Shown here in pieces: positions 4,332 to 5,890 of a stretch of DNA of 5,890 bases. Made by a program: the position numbers and the translations under genes. The DNA comes from Candidatus Glassiibacteriota bacterium (GTDB lineage Bacteria > Gemmatimonadota > Glassbacteria > GWA2-58-10). The stretch is taken from the NCBI GenBank assembly GCA_030604975.1, contig JAUVUV010000153.1, positions 1 through 5,890 of the forward strand, in the 5' to 3' direction. Numbering within the stretch: position 1 is the stretch's first letter; each line of letters opens with the position of its first letter. The notes under the pieces are model-generated. The model ran no database searches. It was not told the DNA's origin and saw only the letters and a list, made by a program, of their open reading frames with translations.

Positions 4332-5890
4332 GTGAAACTTTTCCCTGAAAAATCAATCTTAGCCCTGGGGATTTTTTCATGCATCCTGGCAGCGGAGGCT
4401 CGCTCCCAGACGCCCAGCCCGGTGCCGATCACGGTCAGTCTTGATCCGGCAGGCGACCAGGTTCAGGCGGCTGCAGCAATCGACAGCGCAGGCAGGATGA
4501 TTGTCGCCTGGCAGGACAGTTCACACCTCGGACAACGGATTCTGATTCAGGATTTCGGCCCTCTCGGCGGAAGGCTGGCGCCGGTTGAAACAGCGAATTT
4601 CAACAATTTTCGCGGAGCAGCTCATCCCACGATGGTAATGGATGGCGGTAATGTGGTTGTGGCCTGGGACCAGTCAGCAGGGCTCAATACAGTCCATTTC
4701 CGCCGCTATGACCGCTCAGGCCGGCCCATAACTGGAGTGCCTTTGCCGCGTGCCGAACTGAGACTGGTCACTGGAAGCCTGCCCGCAACCGCTGTGGATT
4801 CCGCCGGAAATCTTATCCTGGTCTGGCAGGACCGGCGCGAGGGTGATATTGATATTTTCGGCAACTGGTACGCAGCGGCTGACACACTTGGCTTGCTGAA
4901 CACTGACTCCACCCGCTTCGCCTGGGTCGGGAACGTGAGGATTAATTCTACTAAAGAAGGCGAGCAGAGCGCCCCTGGCGTTGCCGCCGATCACAAGGGC
5001 CGGATTCTGGTCACCTGGCGCGACAGTCGCCCGGACAGCCTGGGGATTTTCTGCCGAGCTTTCGAAGCACGCGGCGTTGCCGTGGACGAGTTCAGGCTGC
5101 CCTCCGGTGACCCGCAGTCGATTTCGGAGCTTTCAGCACCGGTTGTTGCTGCCAGTGAACTCACCAGTGATACCAGCTATTTCCTGGTAAGCTGGGTACA
5201 GGAGGAAAACGGCGCAAAAAAACTCTACCTTGCCAAAATCGGTTTCGACCGCTGGGGTGTTCCCCCTGGAATCGGTCTGGACTCGAGCCTCACAGTTATC
5301 CGCGAGATGCCCGGGGTGCACATGGCAAAGCCCTCGCTGTCGAGCAACGAAAATGGCGAGATCGTTCTGGTCTGGGGCGAAAATGACGGATCGGTGGATA
5401 AAGTGATGGGAGTCAGTTTCAAACGTGAGGAAGGAACTCCCTCAAGGACGGTTACTCTCACCGACACCAGGCCCGATTTCGGTACTCCGGCAGCACATCC
5501 GGTTGCGGCGATACGCCGGGACGGCTCCTTTACCGTTGTCTGGGAGGACAACAGCGCCCCTGATGTGGATCTGAAGATGCAGAGCTATAACCGTCTGGGC
5601 ATTGTCGAAGATCCACTATACATCTCTCCGGGTAGCGAGTCGGAAGCAGCCTCCGGTGTGGCTGCGCTGCTGGCCCGGATCGATGGCACTTATTCTTTAT
5701 TCTGGGAGAACGAAACGGCTGAGGGAATCAATATCCAGACCACGGATTTCGACTTTGCCGGCAGGCCCCTGACCATTGCAAGAGCGCTTTCAGCGAGCAC
5801 TTGGGACCAGAGACGTCCCGTGGCAGGGCGAAACAGCCGGGGAGACTATCTAGTGGCCTGGCAGGAACGAACCGGCTCCAGCTACAGCCT
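4332..5890 (+). CDS. Secreted protein with at least nine Trp-motif repeats (beta-propeller-like), 3'-truncated by window edge
   Basis: The frame starts at GTG 4332 and runs without a stop to the right edge: 519 codons are visible. The N-terminus (Lys2, then SILALGIFSCILAA, then AEARSQ) is a classical Sec signal peptide, probably cleaved near residues 22-26. IFSC is a poor lipobox, so a soluble or cell-surface product is more likely than a lipoprotein. The rest is built of repeats of about 52-64 residues, each containing a beta strand ending in a Trp motif: VAWQD, VAWDQ, LVWQD, VTWRD, VSWVQ, LVWGE, VVWED, LFWEN, VAWQE. The motif is often followed by a phrase like 'FD..G.P'. This matches, from general knowledge, exported repeat proteins with 'fVVaWqs.dG' units thought to fold as beta-propellers. 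No catalytic motif is seen. The 66-base gap from the lipoprotein gene, with no terminator, suggests co-transcription. A C-terminal sorting domain may lie beyond the edge. Confidence 0.8.
   Translation, partial: MKLFPEKSILALGIFSCILAAEARSQTPSPVPITVSLDPAGDQVQAAAAIDSAGRMIVAWQDSSHLGQRILIQDFGPLGGRLAPVETANFNNFRGAAHPTMVMDGGNVVVAWDQSAGLNTVHFRRYDRSGRPITGVPLPRAELRLVTGSLPATAVDSAGNLILVWQDRREGDIDIFGNWYAAADTLGLLNTDSTRFAWVGNVRINSTKEGEQSAPGVAADHKGRILVTWRDSRPDSLGIFCRAFEARGVAVDEFRLPSGDPQSISELSAPVVAASELTSDTSYFLVSWVQEENGAKKLYLAKIGFDRWGVPPGIGLDSSLTVIREMPGVHMAKPSLSSNENGEIVLVWGENDGSVDKVMGVSFKREEGTPSRTVTLTDTRPDFGTPAAHPVAAIRRDGSFTVVWEDNSAPDVDLKMQSYNRLGIVEDPLYISPGSESEAASGVAALLARIDGTYSLFWENETAEGINIQTTDFDFAGRPLTIARALSASTWDQRRPVAGRNSRGDYLVAWQERTGSSYS
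4500..5867 (+). repeat. Nine tandem ~56-residue protein repeats with a central Trp
   Basis: The marker tryptophans fall at residues 60, 112, 165, 229, 288, 348, 404, 458 and 510 of the protein starting at 4332. The steps are 52, 53, 64, 59, 60, 56, 54 and 52 residues. The repeats are divergent in DNA and protein, so they are old modules rather than recent duplications. The last one is close to the window edge, so the total number is unknown. Confidence 0.7.

Noticed and set aside
4377..4382. Possible lipobox (IFSC) in the Trp-repeat protein
   Set aside because: Phe at -2 does not fit the lipobox pattern and the hydrophobic core continues past the Cys, so a signal peptidase I site near residues 22-26 fits better.
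5225..5551. 108-codon antisense frame inside the Trp-repeat protein gene
   Set aside because: It is a shadow of the long + strand frame whose repeats continue through it.
1..5890. tRNA, rRNA, CRISPR array or insertion sequence
   Set aside because: No cloverleaf, no rRNA-like conserved blocks, no regularly spaced direct repeats and no transposase or terminal inverted repeats were found by eye.

Overview
This window looks like chromosomal DNA of a moderately GC-rich, probably uncultured bacterium. The likely setting is the FCB-type or neighbouring candidate phyla, but that is inference. The basis is a ferredoxin-dependent 2-oxoacid oxidoreductase of the fused gamma-alpha type, as in anaerobes and reductive-TCA organisms, next to exported lipoprotein and repeat-protein genes. 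There is no 16S or other marker in view, so the assignment is weak. All supported genes lie on the + strand.

Region 1 (1-2097) is a korA-korB pair. korA is cut by the left edge: its reading frame stays open to base 3, and its first ~35 visible residues look like the linker that joins the gamma domain to the alpha domain in fused subunits. korB is complete, follows after 13 bases with a clear ribosome binding site, and carries the TPP-binding and Fe-S cysteine motifs. Together they should interconvert a 2-oxoacid plus CoA with acyl-CoA, CO2 and reduced ferredoxin.

Region 2 (2098-2987) has little coding content and is visibly AT-richer. It begins with a short in-frame fossil resembling the C-terminal end of a 3-isopropylmalate dehydratase small subunit (LeuD). 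A near-consensus sigma70-type promoter follows (TTGTCT, 17 bp, TATAAT), then a 56-codon cysteine-rich small ORF. After that come about 436 bases with a C9 homopolymer, a small hairpin and a possible second promoter.

Region 3 (2988-5890) holds two exported proteins that may form an operon. The first is a lipoprotein with an ASH/choice-of-anchor-like N-terminal domain and an FGE-sulfatase (SUMF1/PvdO-type) C-terminal domain that lacks one of the two catalytic cysteines of true FGE. The second starts with GTG 66 bases downstream and is open to the right edge (519 codons visible). It has a signal peptide and at least nine ~56-residue repeats, each marked by a hydrophobic-x-Trp-acidic/amide motif, suggesting a secreted beta-propeller-like protein. 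No RNA genes, CRISPR arrays or mobile elements were seen.
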